Positions 17,201 through 25,485 are shown, numbered from the stretch's first letter. The stretch is 64,000 nt of DNA from MFD01275-c22 sp963705885 (GCA_963705885.1 OY970120.1:3224001-3288000), one strand, 5' to 3'. Numbers and translations are program-made. Notes: a model not told the origin generated them from the letters alone.

Positions 17201-18907
17201 GGCGAGGAGCGGTGGGCCGCGGTCGAGGACGCCGGCCGGCTGCGTGACGCGCTCGGCGCCCCGATGCCCGTGGGCATCCCCTCGGCGTTCCTCGAGCCCG
17301 TGCGCGACCCGGTCGCCGACCTCGTGTCCCGCTACGCGCGCACCCATGTGCCCTTCCCCGCCTCCGCCGTGGCGGAGCGCTTCGCGCTCGGGCCGGCCGT
17401 CGTCGGCCAGGCCCTGGCACGGCTCGCGGCGGCCGGGCGGGTGGTCGAGGGCGAGTTCCTGCCCGGCGGGGCCGGCACCGAGTGGTGCGACGCCGAGGTG
17501 CTGCGGACGCTGCGCCGCCGGTCCCTGGCCGTGCTGCGCAAGGAGGTCGAGCCGGTGCCGGTCGAGGCGCTGGCCGCCTTCCTCCCTGGCTGGCAGCAGG
17601 TCGGCGGGCGGCTGCGGGGCGTCGAGGGTGTGCTGCGCGCGGTCGAGCAGCTGCAGGGCGCCCAGGTCCCCGCGTCGGCCCTCGAGTCGCTGGTGCTGCC
17701 GGGTCGCGTCTCGGGATACGCCCCCGCGCAGCTCGACGAGCTGTGCGCGGCGGGCGAGATCCTCTGGCGGGGGCACGGCTCGCTGCCGGGGTCGGACGGG
17801 TGGGTGTCGCTTCACCTCGCCGACGCCGCCGCGCTGACCATGCCCGAGCCCGACGCGGCCGCGGTGGCCACACCGCTGCACCAGGGGGTGCTCGACGCGC
17901 TGGGCAACGGCGGGGCGTACTTCTTCCGGCAGCTCTCGGACGCGGCGGGCTCCACCGACGACCAGGCGCTGGTCGCGGCGCTGTGGGACCTCGTCTGGTC
18001 CGGGCACGTCACCAACGACACCCTGGCGCCGCTGCGGACCCTGGTCAGCGGCGGACGGGGAGCGCACCGCACCCGACGGCCGCCGCCGCGGGGACGCTAC
18101 TCACGCGGCCGTCCGGCGATGCCGTCGCGGACGGGTCCGCCGACAGGGGCCGGGCGCTGGTCCGCGCTCCCCGCGGTCGAGACCGACCCGACCCGGCGGG
18201 CCCACACCCTGGCCGAGGTGCTCCTCGACCGGCACGGCGTCGTGATCAGGGGCGCGGTGATGGCCGAGCGGGCGCCGGGTGGGTTCGCTGCCGTCTACCG
18301 GGTGCTGTCCGGGTTCGAGGAGACCGGCCGGTGCCGCCGCGGCTACTTCGTCGAGGGGTTGGGGGCCGCGCAGTTCGCGCTGCCCGGCGCGGTCGACCGG
18401 CTGCGTGCCGTCGGCTCGGCGCTCGAGCGCGCCGGAGAGCGGTCCGGCGCGCTCGACCCGACCGGCGACGACGGCCCGGCGGGCGCGGGCTGGCCGGGAG
18501 GTCACGCCGGCCGGCCCGCCGAGCGCCCCCGCGCCGTCGTGCTCGCGGCCACCGACCCGGCGAACCCCTTCGGCGCGGCCGCCCGATGGCCCGCGCGCGC
18601 ACCGGTCGGCGGTGAGGAGGCCGGCCACCGGCCCGGGCGCAAGGCCGGGGCGCTCGTGGTCATGGTCGACGGCCGCCTGGTCCTCTACGTCGAGCGCGGC
18701 GGGCGGACCCTGCTCACCTGGTCCGACGAGCCCGACCGGCTGCAGCCGGCGGTCGACGCCCTGTCGCTGGCGGTCCGCGAGGGCCACCTGGGCCGGATCA
18801 CAGTGGAGCGGGCCGACGGCGAGGGCGTGCTCGACTCGGCCCTCGGCCGGGCCCTCGAGGAAGCCGGTTTCCACGCCACCCCGCGCGGACTCCGGTTGCG
18901 CGCCTAG
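14213..18907 (+). CDS. lhr: Lhr-type ATP-dependent helicase
   Basis: Very long (1564 residues) superfamily 2 helicase, the actinobacterial large helicase-related family, thought to act in DNA repair (mycobacterial Lhr is a 3'-5' translocase that favours RNA:DNA hybrids). Motif I APTGSGKTLAAFLW near residue 50, motif II VIVDEVHAVAGTKRG near 176, motif III GLSATVRP near 207, motif IV TIVFANSRRLAERL near 290, motif VI LQRVGRAGHQVG near 412, then the winged-helix and long Lhr C-terminal region to the end. A stretch around residues 1280-1330 is low-complexity Arg/Gly-rich. Gene is complete, GTG start, encoded alone on the plus strand. Confidence 0.95.
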   Translation: MSDDGRTPGAPRFSPATQAWFDASFAAPTAAQEGAWAAIAGGSNALVVAPTGSGKTLAAFLWSIDRLASEPAPAERQRRCRVLYVSPMKALAVDVERNLRAPLTGIRHASTRLGVPEPDLTVAIRSGDTPADERRRFARTPPDILITTPESLFLILTSQARESLRGVETVIVDEVHAVAGTKRGAHLAISLERLDHLLDRPAQRIGLSATVRPVEEVARFLGGPHDVEVVQPPTSKTVELEVVVPVEDLGELGQTTGEVSGSAAGEERRTSIWPHVEERIVDLVSAHRSTIVFANSRRLAERLCARLNEIHYERTTGEALPEPGSLQPAQVMAQSGSSAGRPETGSVPEIARAHHGSVSKEQRAQIEEALKAGRLPAVVATSSLELGIDMGAVDLVIQVESPPSVASGLQRVGRAGHQVGAVSKGVIFPKFRGDLVQTAVVAERMREGAIESTRYPRNPLDVLAQQVVAMVSVDEWDVEVMYDVVRRAAPYASLPRSAYESVLDMLAGRYPSDEFAELRPRLVWDRVGGTLTGRPGAQRLAVTSGGTIPDRGLFGVFLVGGADNQQSRGVRSGGARVGELDEEMVYESRVGDVFTLGSTSWRIEDITHDRVLVTPAPGQPGRLPFWHGDSIGRPVELGRALGAFTRELGALAPEAARERVLASGLDAWAADNLLGYLAEQRAATGHLPDDRTIVVERFRDELGDWRVAIHSPFGAQVHAPWALVVSARLRERYGVDVQAMHSDDGIVLRLPDVETDDGTAPHGADLAVLEPDEVEPLVTAEVGGSALFASRFRECAARALLLPRRNPGRRTPLWQQRQRSAQLLSVASDYGSFPVVLETMRECLQDVFDVPGLVGLMRDVEQRTVRFVEVETQQPSPFARSLLFGYVAQFLYEGDSPLAERRAQALSLDATLLAELLGQQGFGALRDLLDEDAVLSLGRDLQRLSEDRRARDVEGVADLLRVLGPLSTAEAVERGATPAWLAELEGARRAIRLRVAGEERWAAVEDAGRLRDALGAPMPVGIPSAFLEPVRDPVADLVSRYARTHVPFPASAVAERFALGPAVVGQALARLAAAGRVVEGEFLPGGAGTEWCDAEVLRTLRRRSLAVLRKEVEPVPVEALAAFLPGWQQVGGRLRGVEGVLRAVEQLQGAQVPASALESLVLPGRVSGYAPAQLDELCAAGEILWRGHGSLPGSDGWVSLHLADAAALTMPEPDAAAVATPLHQGVLDALGNGGAYFFRQLSDAAGSTDDQALVAALWDLVWSGHVTNDTLAPLRTLVSGGRGAHRTRRPPPRGRYSRGRPAMPSRTGPPTGAGRWSALPAVETDPTRRAHTLAEVLLDRHGVVIRGAVMAERAPGGFAAVYRVLSGFEETGRCRRGYFVEGLGAAQFALPGAVDRLRAVGSALERAGERSGALDPTGDDGPAGAGWPGGHAGRPAERPRAVVLAATDPANPFGAAARWPARAPVGGEEAGHRPGRKAGALVVMVDGRLVLYVERGGRTLLTWSDEPDRLQPAVDALSLAVREGHLGRITVERADGEGVLDSALGRALEEAGFHATPRGLRLRA

Positions 18908-18927
18908 CCGAGCGCATCCTGCCGGCG

Positions 18928-19476
18928 TCAGTCGTCGTGGTGGTGGCGGTGGCCCCCGACCTGCCCGCGGATCTCACCGCCCGGGAACTTCTCGCTGTGC
19001 ACGTTGGCGTAGGCGACCCCGGCCCGCAGGGCGGACAGCAGCTCGGCGAGCTCACCGGCCGCGATGCCCTGGGCGGACGGGCCGATGACACCGGCGGAGG
19101 TGAAGGTGCCGCTGACGGCGCCGCTGGGCGGGCAGGTCTGCGTCCCGGCGGGCGCGTTGCCGAGGTTGGAGCACAGGAACACCGAGACGCCGCCGTTCAC
19201 CGACTCCTGCCCGAAGTGGATGTGGGCCTGCTGCACCGGGGCCTCCAGGCCGGCGTAGCGCAGCCGCCACCGGACGGACGTGCCCGAGTGGTCCGCCCGG
19301 GCGCGGAACGACCCACCCGCGACCGTCGAGACGGCCGGCACCTCCTGGTAGCCCTCCAGGTCGGCCGAGAACCGGCCCGACCGGTCGCCTCCCGACGCGG
19401 CGGACGCGGCGACCCCGGCGATCCCGAGGACGACGACGGCGGCCGAGGCCACCGACCGACGGAGCACAGCAGTCAT
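18928..19476 (-). CDS. Secreted CHRD-domain protein
   Basis: 182-residue protein with a Sec signal peptide (MTAVLRRSVASAAVVVLGIA, cleavage near residue 30). The rest is one CHRD domain: FSADLEGYQEVPAVSTVAGG near 37, QQAHIHFGQESVNGG near 78, and AYANVHSEKFPGGEIRGQV near the end, followed by a His-rich tail HRHHHDD. CHRD domains occur in chordin and in many bacterial exported proteins; the role in bacteria is unknown and metal or ligand binding is speculative. Tail-to-tail with lhr, only 20 bases apart. Single gene. Confidence 0.9.
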   Translation of the reverse strand: MTAVLRRSVASAAVVVLGIAGVAASAASGGDRSGRFSADLEGYQEVPAVSTVAGGSFRARADHSGTSVRWRLRYAGLEAPVQQAHIHFGQESVNGGVSVFLCSNLGNAPAGTQTCPPSGAVSGTFTSAGVIGPSAQGIAAGELAELLSALRAGVAYANVHSEKFPGGEIRGQVGGHRHHHDD

Positions 19477-19565
19477 GACGCACCACCCTCCGGGGCGGGC
19501 GGTTCCCGCCCTGTCCTGCAATCTCATCCCGACGCCCGCGGCTGTCAACGCGCCAGACTGGGGGC

Positions 19566-20006
19566 ATGACCGAGGGCCAGGACCAGTGGCAGCAGCGCCG
19601 GCGCGAGGCTGCCGAGGAGCACGCCGCGCGCCACGACCGGCGCCGGGCCGCGGACTCCCAGCAGGCCGGGCTCCTGGTCGCGGCGTTCGTGGAGGCGGCC
19701 GTCGCGCGACGGCTCGCGACGACCGAGCTCCGCGCGCGGGCCTACAACGGGCGCACGACCTACCGCACGGGCGTGACGGGCTGGTACCTCAAGCGCAACG
19801 GGTCGCTCGGCGTCGGGACCGACGGCGGCTTCTACGTCCTGTCGGCACCCACCGGGCTGCTGTCCCGGCTGCGCGGCGTCACGCTGGCGCCCGCCGAGCC
19901 GCCGCTCGTCGTCGGGGTGGGGGGCCGCGACGGCGAGTCGATGCCGCTGCAGCAGCTGCTCGACCTCAGGCTCGCGGCCGGGGACGACTGGCCCGACCCG
20001 CGCTGA
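19566..20006 (+). CDS. Conserved hypothetical protein
   Basis: 146 residues of unknown function. Charged helical N terminus (QQRRREAAEEHAARHDRRRA) followed by a mixed beta domain with TTYRTGVTGWYLKRNGSLGV and a C-terminal SMPLQQLLDLRLAAGDDW. No signal peptide or membrane segment. The codon pattern is strongly actinobacterial and the ATG start follows GGGGGC, so it is likely real. A short CCGGCT/AGCCGG hairpin follows the stop and serves both it and the convergent gene. Confidence 0.72.
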   Translation: MTEGQDQWQQRRREAAEEHAARHDRRRAADSQQAGLLVAAFVEAAVARRLATTELRARAYNGRTTYRTGVTGWYLKRNGSLGVGTDGGFYVLSAPTGLLSRLRGVTLAPAEPPLVVGVGGRDGESMPLQQLLDLRLAAGDDWPDPR

Positions 20007-20026
20007 CCGGCTTCGGGCCCAGCCGG
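20007..20026. terminator. Convergent-gene hairpin
   Basis: CCGGCT and AGCCGG, separated by 8 bases, form a 6-bp GC-only stem between the convergent hypothetical and ABM-type genes. Too short to be sure; its position at both stops favours a shared terminator. Confidence 0.4.
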
Positions 20027-20027
20027 G

Positions 20028-20648
20028 TCAGCGGCGGCCGTACAGGAAGCGCCGGAAGGCCATCGTCATCCGCGGCATGACGACCCACGTCATCAGCCCG
20101 GTCAACGTCCCCGAGAACACGAGCACCTGGGCGACCAGCGGCCAGCCCGAGAGCAGCGGCTGGATCGTGAGGTTCATCGCGAGCACGAGCGGCACGATCG
20201 CCGCCAGCGTGACGAGGAACATCTTCCACTTCGGCGGTGCGGGGGCGGTGCGCCCGGGCATCGCGAACCACGTCTCGAGGCCGGACACCCGGTTGACCCC
20301 GGTCTCCTCGGCGAACGAGTCCGCCCTGGCCAGCCACGTCGCGCGCTCGGCGGAGGACTCCCACCGGCTCAGCGCGGCGGAGTCGGCGAAGCGGTAGACC
20401 ACGTGCCACTCGACGCCGGCGGAGTTCGGCCGCAGGATGCCGGCACCGAGGAACCCGGGGAACTCCGACGCGGCGCCGATGATGCCCTCGTACCAGTCCT
20501 CGAAGTCCGACGCGCAGCCCGGCGCGACCCGGCGGGCGACGGTCACGGTGACGGGGCTGCCGCCCTCGGGGACGGGGTTGGACGAGTGCTCGGCGACGCG
20601 GGACAACAGGCTCACCCCTTCCACAGCGTCGGGCCCCTGCCCCATCAT
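20028..20648 (-). CDS. Antibiotic biosynthesis monooxygenase-domain membrane protein
   Basis: 206-residue protein. Residues about 30-125 are an ABM dimeric alpha/beta-barrel domain (VTVTVARRVAPGCASDFEDW, then GILRPNSAGVEWHVVYRF and RWESSAERATWLARADSF). The C-terminal 75 residues hold two transmembrane helices (KMFLVTLAAIVPLVLAMN, VLVFSGTLTGLMTWVVMP). This domain plus two-helix anchor layout is a recurrent bacterial family whose reaction is unknown. No redox cofactor site can be recognised. Divergent from the glycosylase gene, 26 bases apart. Confidence 0.88.
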   Translation of the reverse strand: MMGQGPDAVEGVSLLSRVAEHSSNPVPEGGSPVTVTVARRVAPGCASDFEDWYEGIIGAASEFPGFLGAGILRPNSAGVEWHVVYRFADSAALSRWESSAERATWLARADSFAEETGVNRVSGLETWFAMPGRTAPAPPKWKMFLVTLAAIVPLVLAMNLTIQPLLSGWPLVAQVLVFSGTLTGLMTWVVMPRMTMAFRRFLYGRR

Positions 20649-20674
20649 CCCGCCCGGCCGGAGACGATGGTCAC

Positions 20675-21505
20675 ATGCCCGAAGGCGACACGGTCTGGCT
20701 GGCGGGGAGACGGTTGCACGCAGCCCTGTCCGGTGAGGTCCTCACGCGCAGCGACTTCCGGGTGCCGCAGCTGGCGACGACCGACCTGACCGGACGGGCC
20801 GTCACGGAGGTCGTGAGCCGCGGCAAGCACCTGCTGACCCGCGTCGAGGGCGGCCTCACCCTGCACACCCACTTCCGCATGGACGGCAGCTGGCACCTCT
20901 ACCGGCACGGCGACCGGTGGCGGGGCGGCCCGCAGTGGCAGGTCAGGGTGCTGCTGGAGAACGCGGGCTGGCAGGCCGTGGGCTACCGCATGCCCGTCGT
21001 CGAGCTGATCGCCACCGACCGGGAGGCCGACGCCGTCGGCCATCTGGGCCCGGACGTCCTGGGCCCCGACTGGGACGCCGACGAGGCCGTCCGCCGGCTG
21101 GCGGCCGACCCGGACCGCGAGCTGGGGCCCGCCCTGCTCGACCAGCGCAACCTGGCCGGCATCGGCAACCTCTACAAGACGGAGGTCTGCTTCCTGGCCG
21201 GGCACACGCCGTGGACCCGGGTCGGGGACGTGGCCGACCTGCCCCGGGTCGTGGACCGGGCGGTCCGGCTGCTGCAGGCCAACAAGGACGCCGTCCACCA
21301 GGTGACGACCGGCGACGGCCGGCGCGGGCGGACGCACTGGGTCTTCGAGCGCGCCGGGCGGCCGTGCCTGCGGTGCGGCACCCGGGTGGTCTCGGCGGAG
21401 CAGGGTGACCCGCCCTACCAGCGGCTGTCGTACTGGTGCCCGGCCTGCCAGGCCGGCCCCGCACCCGGGCCGAGACACCGAAGCGCCCGTCCACACCCCC
21501 GTTGA
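20675..21505 (+). CDS. nei2: Fpg/Nei-family DNA glycosylase
   Basis: 276-residue base-excision repair enzyme. After removal of Met, the catalytic N-terminal Pro-Glu (PEGDTV) is intact; the helix-two-turn-helix region shows LLDQRNLAGIGNLYKTEVCF near residue 152 and a C-terminal zinc finger with two Cys pairs (CLRCG and CPAC) around 228-254. The PEGDTVWLAG start and RNLAGIGN motif match the actinobacterial Nei2/endonuclease VIII group that removes oxidised pyrimidines. A strong stem-loop overlaps the stop codon. Confidence 0.94.
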   Translation: MPEGDTVWLAGRRLHAALSGEVLTRSDFRVPQLATTDLTGRAVTEVVSRGKHLLTRVEGGLTLHTHFRMDGSWHLYRHGDRWRGGPQWQVRVLLENAGWQAVGYRMPVVELIATDREADAVGHLGPDVLGPDWDADEAVRRLAADPDRELGPALLDQRNLAGIGNLYKTEVCFLAGHTPWTRVGDVADLPRVVDRAVRLLQANKDAVHQVTTGDGRRGRTHWVFERAGRPCLRCGTRVVSAEQGDPPYQRLSYWCPACQAGPAPGPRHRSARPHPR

Positions 21506-21523
21506 CGATGGGGTGGACGGGCG
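21484..21523. terminator. Bidirectional stem-loop at the nei2 stop
   Basis: CGCCCGTCCA(CA)CCCC pairs with GGGGTGGACGGGCG, 14 base pairs with a 2-base bulge and a loop carrying the nei2 stop codon. The converging clgR-like gene ends 70 bases further, so the structure could stop both transcripts. No T-run, as usual for this GC range. Confidence 0.6.
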
Positions 21524-21593
21524 AATCGGTCACCACGGTTGTACCCGGCGGTCCCGGGCGCCGAAACCTCGCCGGTGCGGCGTCGGGGCGCCC

Positions 21594-21917
21594 TCAGGCC
21601 GCGACGTCGGTCACGTGCAGCGGGCCGGGTGCCTGCGGCACGACGGCCGGCCGTGCCAGCGCCTCGTCGACCGTCTCGAGCTGCTCGGCGAGGGCGAGGT
21701 TGTCGCTGACGTCGCGCAGGAGGGTCGACAGCGGCACGTCGAGCGCCTCGCAGATCGACCCCAGCAGCTCGGAGGAGGCCTCCTTCTGGCCCCGCTCGAC
21801 CTCGGAGAGGTAGCCGAGGGAGACCCGGGCCGCGGCCGACACCTCGCGCAGGGTGCGACCCTGGTCGCGACGGCGCTCCCGGAGGACGTCACCGAGCAGT
21901 CGGCGCAGCAGCACCAT
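21594..21917 (-). CDS. clgR: ClgR-like HTH transcriptional regulator
   Basis: 107-residue XRE-type DNA-binding protein. HTH: LREVSAAARVSLGYLSEVER at about residues 20-40, then QKEASSELLGSICEALDVPL. Length, sequence and its place downstream of pgsA and cinA are those of ClgR, the actinobacterial activator of the Clp protease and chaperone genes, itself a Clp substrate. The C terminus ends in Ala-Ala, which fits recognition by ClpXP. The ATG at 21917 gives the family's normal N terminus (MVLLRRLLGDVLRE). Confidence 0.88.
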   Translation of the reverse strand: MVLLRRLLGDVLRERRRDQGRTLREVSAAARVSLGYLSEVERGQKEASSELLGSICEALDVPLSTLLRDVSDNLALAEQLETVDEALARPAVVPQAPGPLHVTDVAA

Positions 21918-22029
21918 CGGAGCACCTCCCTCTCGGCTGGCCGGGTTGCGGGCCTCCACCGTACCCGGCGGGACCGACACCCGGCGGATGCCGTGCCGAC
22001 ACGGTGGAGCGTCGAGTGTAACGCTGTAA

Positions 22030-22548
22030 TCAGCCGATCGTCTTCCCGTCCGTGACCAGCACGTCGAGCGCGGCGAGCAGCGCCTGCCGGACCGTGGCGG
22101 CGCGGACCCCGGCGCGGTCGCCGGGAAGCGCGAGCGAGCGGGTCTCGCAGCCCCGTGGCCCGGCGACCGCCAGGTGCACCTCTCCGGCCGGCCGCCCGTC
22201 CTGGGGCCCCGGCCCCGCGACGCCGGTCGTGGCCACGGCGTACGTCGCCGCGAGGCGGTCCCGGGCTCCGAGCGCCATCCGGCGGGCGACCTCGGGGTCC
22301 ACGGCGCCGACCCGGGCGAGCAGGTCGGCCGGCACGCCCAGCAGCCCCGCCTTGACGTCGCCCGCGTAGGCGACCACGCCCCCGCGGAACGTCTCGGAGG
22401 CGCCGGGCGCCGCGGTGAGGGCGGCGCCGAGCGCGCCGCCGGTGAGCGACTCGGCCACGGCCAGGGTCTGCCCCCGGTCGCGCAGGACACCGAGCACCTG
22501 CGTCGCGAGCGCCGCGGTGTCGGCGGCGTCGGGGCCCTCCGCGGTCAT
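22030..22548 (-). CDS. cinA: CinA C-terminal domain (nicotinamide-nucleotide amidase)
   Basis: 172-residue protein made only of the CinA C-terminal domain, which deamidates NMN to NaMN in NAD salvage (PncC type). AVAESLTGGALGAALTAAPG near residue 30 is the active-site Ser region; AVATTGVAGPGPQDGRPAGE near 103 and AATVRQALLAALDVL at the end are typical. The larger N-terminal MoCF domain of full-length CinA is absent, as in many actinobacteria. ATGA overlap with pgsA upstream. Confidence 0.92.
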   Translation of the reverse strand: MTAEGPDAADTAALATQVLGVLRDRGQTLAVAESLTGGALGAALTAAPGASETFRGGVVAYAGDVKAGLLGVPADLLARVGAVDPEVARRMALGARDRLAATYAVATTGVAGPGPQDGRPAGEVHLAVAGPRGCETRSLALPGDRAGVRAATVRQALLAALDVLVTDGKTIG

Positions 22549-23159
22549 CCCCGGCGGGCGCGCTTCGCCTGCGCGCGAGGGCTGGTCCGCCGCAGCACCA
22601 GCGCCCGCAGCACGTAGTCGATGCCGGTCGCGACGGTCACGACGACGGCGACGCCCATGACGGTCAGGGCCGCCGTGGTGACCCACCCCTCGGTCGGCAG
22701 CACCAGCAGGCCGATGGCCACGCCCTGCAGCAGGGTCTTGACCTTGCCGCCCCGGCTGGCCGGCATCACGCCGTGCCGGATGACGACCAGCCGCAGTGCG
22801 GTCACCCCGACCTCCCGCACGAGCACCAGCACGGTGACCCACCACGGCAGCTCGCCGAGCAGCGACAGCCCGATCAGCGCCGCGCCCACGAGGGCCTTGT
22901 CGGCGATCGGGTCGGCGATCTTGCCGAAGTCGGTGACGATCCCGCGCCGACGCGCCAGCTCGCCGTCGACCCGGTCGGTGACCGATGCGACCGCGAAGGC
23001 GGCCCAGGCGAGCACCCGCCACCACGCGTCCTCACCGTCGTCGTGCAGCAGCGCCCACAGGAACACCGGCACGAGGACGAGCCGCAGCACGGTCAGGGCG
23101 TTCGCGACGTTCCACGCGCTCGCCGCGGCGGCGACCGGGACCCCCGGCGACTCGCTCAC
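22545..23159 (-). CDS. pgsA: CDP-diacylglycerol--glycerol-3-phosphate 3-phosphatidyltransferase
   Basis: 204-residue membrane enzyme making phosphatidylglycerol phosphate, the precursor of phosphatidylglycerol and cardiolipin. The CDP-alcohol phosphotransferase signature is present: DGELARRRGIVTDFGKIADP starting near residue 65, with the metal-binding Asp residues. About five transmembrane helices and a basic C-terminal tail. ATGA overlaps on both sides place it firmly in one transcript with rimO and cinA. Confidence 0.95.
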   Translation of the reverse strand: MSESPGVPVAAAASAWNVANALTVLRLVLVPVFLWALLHDDGEDAWWRVLAWAAFAVASVTDRVDGELARRRGIVTDFGKIADPIADKALVGAALIGLSLLGELPWWVTVLVLVREVGVTALRLVVIRHGVMPASRGGKVKTLLQGVAIGLLVLPTEGWVTTAALTVMGVAVVVTVATGIDYVLRALVLRRTSPRAQAKRARRG

Positions 23160-24583
23160 GCCGTGCGCGCCACGAGGTCGGCGCCCTCCGACCCCACGAC
23201 CCTGGCGCGGACGACGCGGCCGACGACCCGGTCGGCGCCGGTGAGGCCGGTGACGACGGTGGTGCCGTCGACCTCCGGCGCCTGGTGCGCGGCCCGCCCC
23301 TCGACCCGGTCGGCCTCGACGGTCTCCACCAGCACCTCGACCAGCTCCCCGACCCGGTCCTCGGCCCGCTGCGCGACGAGCTCGTCGGCCAGGCGTGTCA
23401 CGCGCTCGACGCGGTCGCGGACGACGTCGTCGGCGAGCTTGCCGTCGAGGCCCGCAGCCTCCGTGCCGTCCTCGTCGGAGTAGCCGAACACACCCACGGC
23501 GTCCAGTCGCGCCGCGGTGAGGAACCGCTCCAGCTCCGCGACGTCGGCCTCGGTCTCGCCGGGGAAGCCGACGATCACGTTGGACCGCACGCCCGCGCCG
23601 GGGGCCCGCTCGCGGATGCTCTCGACCAGCCCGAGGAAGCGGTCGGTGTCGCCGAAGCGCCGCATCCGGCGCAGCACGGGACCGCTGGCGTGCTGGAAGG
23701 ACAGGTCGAAGTACGCCGCGACGCCCTCGGTCGAGGTCATGACGTCCACCAGGCCCGGCCGCATCTCCGCGGGCTGCAGGTAGCTCACGCGGACCCGGTC
23801 GACACCGTCGACGGCCGCCAGCTCGGGCAGCAGGGTCTCGAGCAGCCGCAGGTCGCCGAGGTCCTTGCCGTACGACGTGGAGTTCTCGCTCACGAGGACC
23901 AGCTCGCGCACGCCCTGCGCGGCCAGCCAGGCGGCCTCGGCAAGCACGTCGGACGGCCGCCGCGACACGAAGGAGCCGCGGAAGCTGGGGATCGCGCAGA
24001 ACGTGCAGCGCCGGTCGCAGCCCGACGCGAGCTTCAGCGACGCGGCCGGACCGTCGCCCAGGCGCATGCGCATCGGTCTGGGCCCCGACGCGGGCCCGAC
24101 CCCGGCCGGCAGGTCCGGCCGGTCGGGAGCAGCCGGGGCCGGCCTGTCGGCGGGCGCCAGGGGCAGCAGTGCCCGCCGGTCGCGCGGGGCGTGGGGCACG
24201 TGCGGCTCGCCGTCGAGGACGGCGCGCAGCCGCGCGGAGATGTCCGCGTAGTCGTCGAAGCCGAGCACGGCGTCGGCCTCGGGCAGGGCCTCGGCCAGCT
24301 GGTCGCCGTAGCGCTCGGCCAGGCAGCCGACGGCGACCACGGCCTGCGTGCGACCGCCGCCCTTGAGGTCGGCGGCCTGCAGGACGGTGTCGATGGAGTC
24401 CTTCTTGGCCGCCTCGACGAAGCCGCAGGTGTTGACCACCGCCACGTCGGCGTCGCCGGCGTCGGCGACGAGCTGCCAGCCGTCCGCCGACAGGCGCCCG
24501 GCGAGCTCCTCGGAGTCGACCTCGTTGCGCCCGCAGCCGAGCGTGACCAGCGCGACGCGCCGGCCCTGGGGGGCGGAGGACAT
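23156..24583 (-). CDS. rimO: Ribosomal protein S12 methylthiotransferase RimO
   Basis: 475-residue radical-SAM enzyme that methylthiolates Asp88 of ribosomal protein S12. N-terminal UPF0004 domain has its three cluster Cys (LGCGRN, NTCGF, VGCLAE); the radical-SAM CxxxCxxC is CDRRCTFC near residue 192, and the TRAM domain is at the C terminus. Between UPF0004 and the SAM core (about residues 130-180) lies a Pro/Ala/Arg-rich stretch such as PLAPADRPAPAAPDRPDLPA, longer than in most RimO proteins. Overlaps pgsA downstream. Confidence 0.94.
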   Translation of the reverse strand: MSSAPQGRRVALVTLGCGRNEVDSEELAGRLSADGWQLVADAGDADVAVVNTCGFVEAAKKDSIDTVLQAADLKGGGRTQAVVAVGCLAERYGDQLAEALPEADAVLGFDDYADISARLRAVLDGEPHVPHAPRDRRALLPLAPADRPAPAAPDRPDLPAGVGPASGPRPMRMRLGDGPAASLKLASGCDRRCTFCAIPSFRGSFVSRRPSDVLAEAAWLAAQGVRELVLVSENSTSYGKDLGDLRLLETLLPELAAVDGVDRVRVSYLQPAEMRPGLVDVMTSTEGVAAYFDLSFQHASGPVLRRMRRFGDTDRFLGLVESIRERAPGAGVRSNVIVGFPGETEADVAELERFLTAARLDAVGVFGYSDEDGTEAAGLDGKLADDVVRDRVERVTRLADELVAQRAEDRVGELVEVLVETVEADRVEGRAAHQAPEVDGTTVVTGLTGADRVVGRVVRARVVGSEGADLVARTA

Positions 24584-24616
24584 GGGCGGAAGTCTAGTGA
24601 CGCACCGGCCCGCGAC

Positions 24617-25378
24617 TCAGCCCGCTGCGGGATCCGTCGGGGTGAACTGCACGCGGGCGACCTGGCCGGGCCTGCCCGGGGAGCCGACCGAGGTGCCGTT
24701 GACGGTCAGGGAGACGGCGCCGGCGTTGCCGATGACCAGCCGGATCCGCGACCGGTCGCTGAAGGTCCGGGTCTCGTCGGTCAGCAGGCCCTGGAACAGC
24801 TCCTTGCCGCTGTCGGTCGTGGCCTGCACCCAGCTCGTGCCGTCGGCCCGCACGGCGACGGTGACCTTGTCGCGCGGCGCGCGGGCGACCGCGCTGCTCG
24901 TGCCCGTGGCGCTGGCCGTGGGGCTGGGCGAGGCGGTCCCGGGCGCGCTGGACGTCGGAGCGGCGACGCCGTCCAGGCCGTCGGGCGCCTGCTGCTCGCC
25001 GCCGGAGAGGACCTGGGCCACGCCGTAGACGACCACGAGGACGAGAGCGGCGGCCATCGCGGCGCTCCAGTTGGGCCCGCGGCGCTCCGGCCGGGCGGCC
25101 GTCTCGGACTCGAAGACGTCGGACGCGCGGGGCGGGGCGGCCTCGGGCCGGGCGGCGTCGAACTCGGCTAGCAGGGGCGCGGGGTCGAGCCCGACGGTCC
25201 GCGCGAAGTTGCGCACGTGGCCACGGGCGTAGAAGTCGCCACCGCACGCGGAGAAGTCGTCCTGCTCGATGCCCATCACGAGGGTCCGCCGGATCCGCGT
25301 GGCGGCGGCGACGTCTTCGACCGAGAGCCCGGACGTCTCGCGCGCCTGCGCGAGGGTCTGGCCGATGGACACGTTCAC
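24617..25378 (-). CDS. RodZ-like HTH membrane protein (DUF4115)
   Basis: 253-residue protein with the RodZ layout: N-terminal HTH (IGQTLAQARETSGLSVEDVA, RRTLVMGIEQDDFSACGGDF, with YARGHVRNFARTVGLDPAPL), a single transmembrane helix near residues 103-122 (MAAALVLVVVYGVAQVL), a Ser/Thr/Pro/Ala linker and a C-terminal DUF4115 domain (VTVAVRADGTSWVQATTDSG). RodZ couples MreB to the elongation machinery; the homologue in actinobacteria often lies by ftsK, as here. Confidence 0.9.
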   Translation of the reverse strand: MNVSIGQTLAQARETSGLSVEDVAAATRIRRTLVMGIEQDDFSACGGDFYARGHVRNFARTVGLDPAPLLAEFDAARPEAAPPRASDVFESETAARPERRGPNWSAAMAAALVLVVVYGVAQVLSGGEQQAPDGLDGVAAPTSSAPGTASPSPTASATGTSSAVARAPRDKVTVAVRADGTSWVQATTDSGKELFQGLLTDETRTFSDRSRIRLVIGNAGAVSLTVNGTSVGSPGRPGQVARVQFTPTDPAAG

Positions 25379-25455
25379 TCCTCCCGTGGACCCCCGTCTC
25401 GCGCCGTGCCGTGACGGGCCCGGTTGTCCGGATGGCGAGCGCAGGAAGAGTCCTC

Positions 25456-25485
25456 ATCCTAAGCCCCGTCATCTCTGTCGACCAA
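25456..25485 (-). promoter_or_regulatory. Candidate promoter for the rodZ-like gene
   Basis: On the minus strand TTGGTC (25480-25485) is followed after 18 bases by TAGGAT (25456-25461), a sigma-70-like pair about 80 bases before the start. The 25379-25570 gap also contains the small palindrome GTTGCTGCAAC at 25510-25520. Confidence 0.4.

Noticed and set aside
14213..18907. Lhr as two genes split around the Arg-rich segment near 18050-18130.
   Set aside because: The frame is continuous, with Lhr-type sequence on both sides.
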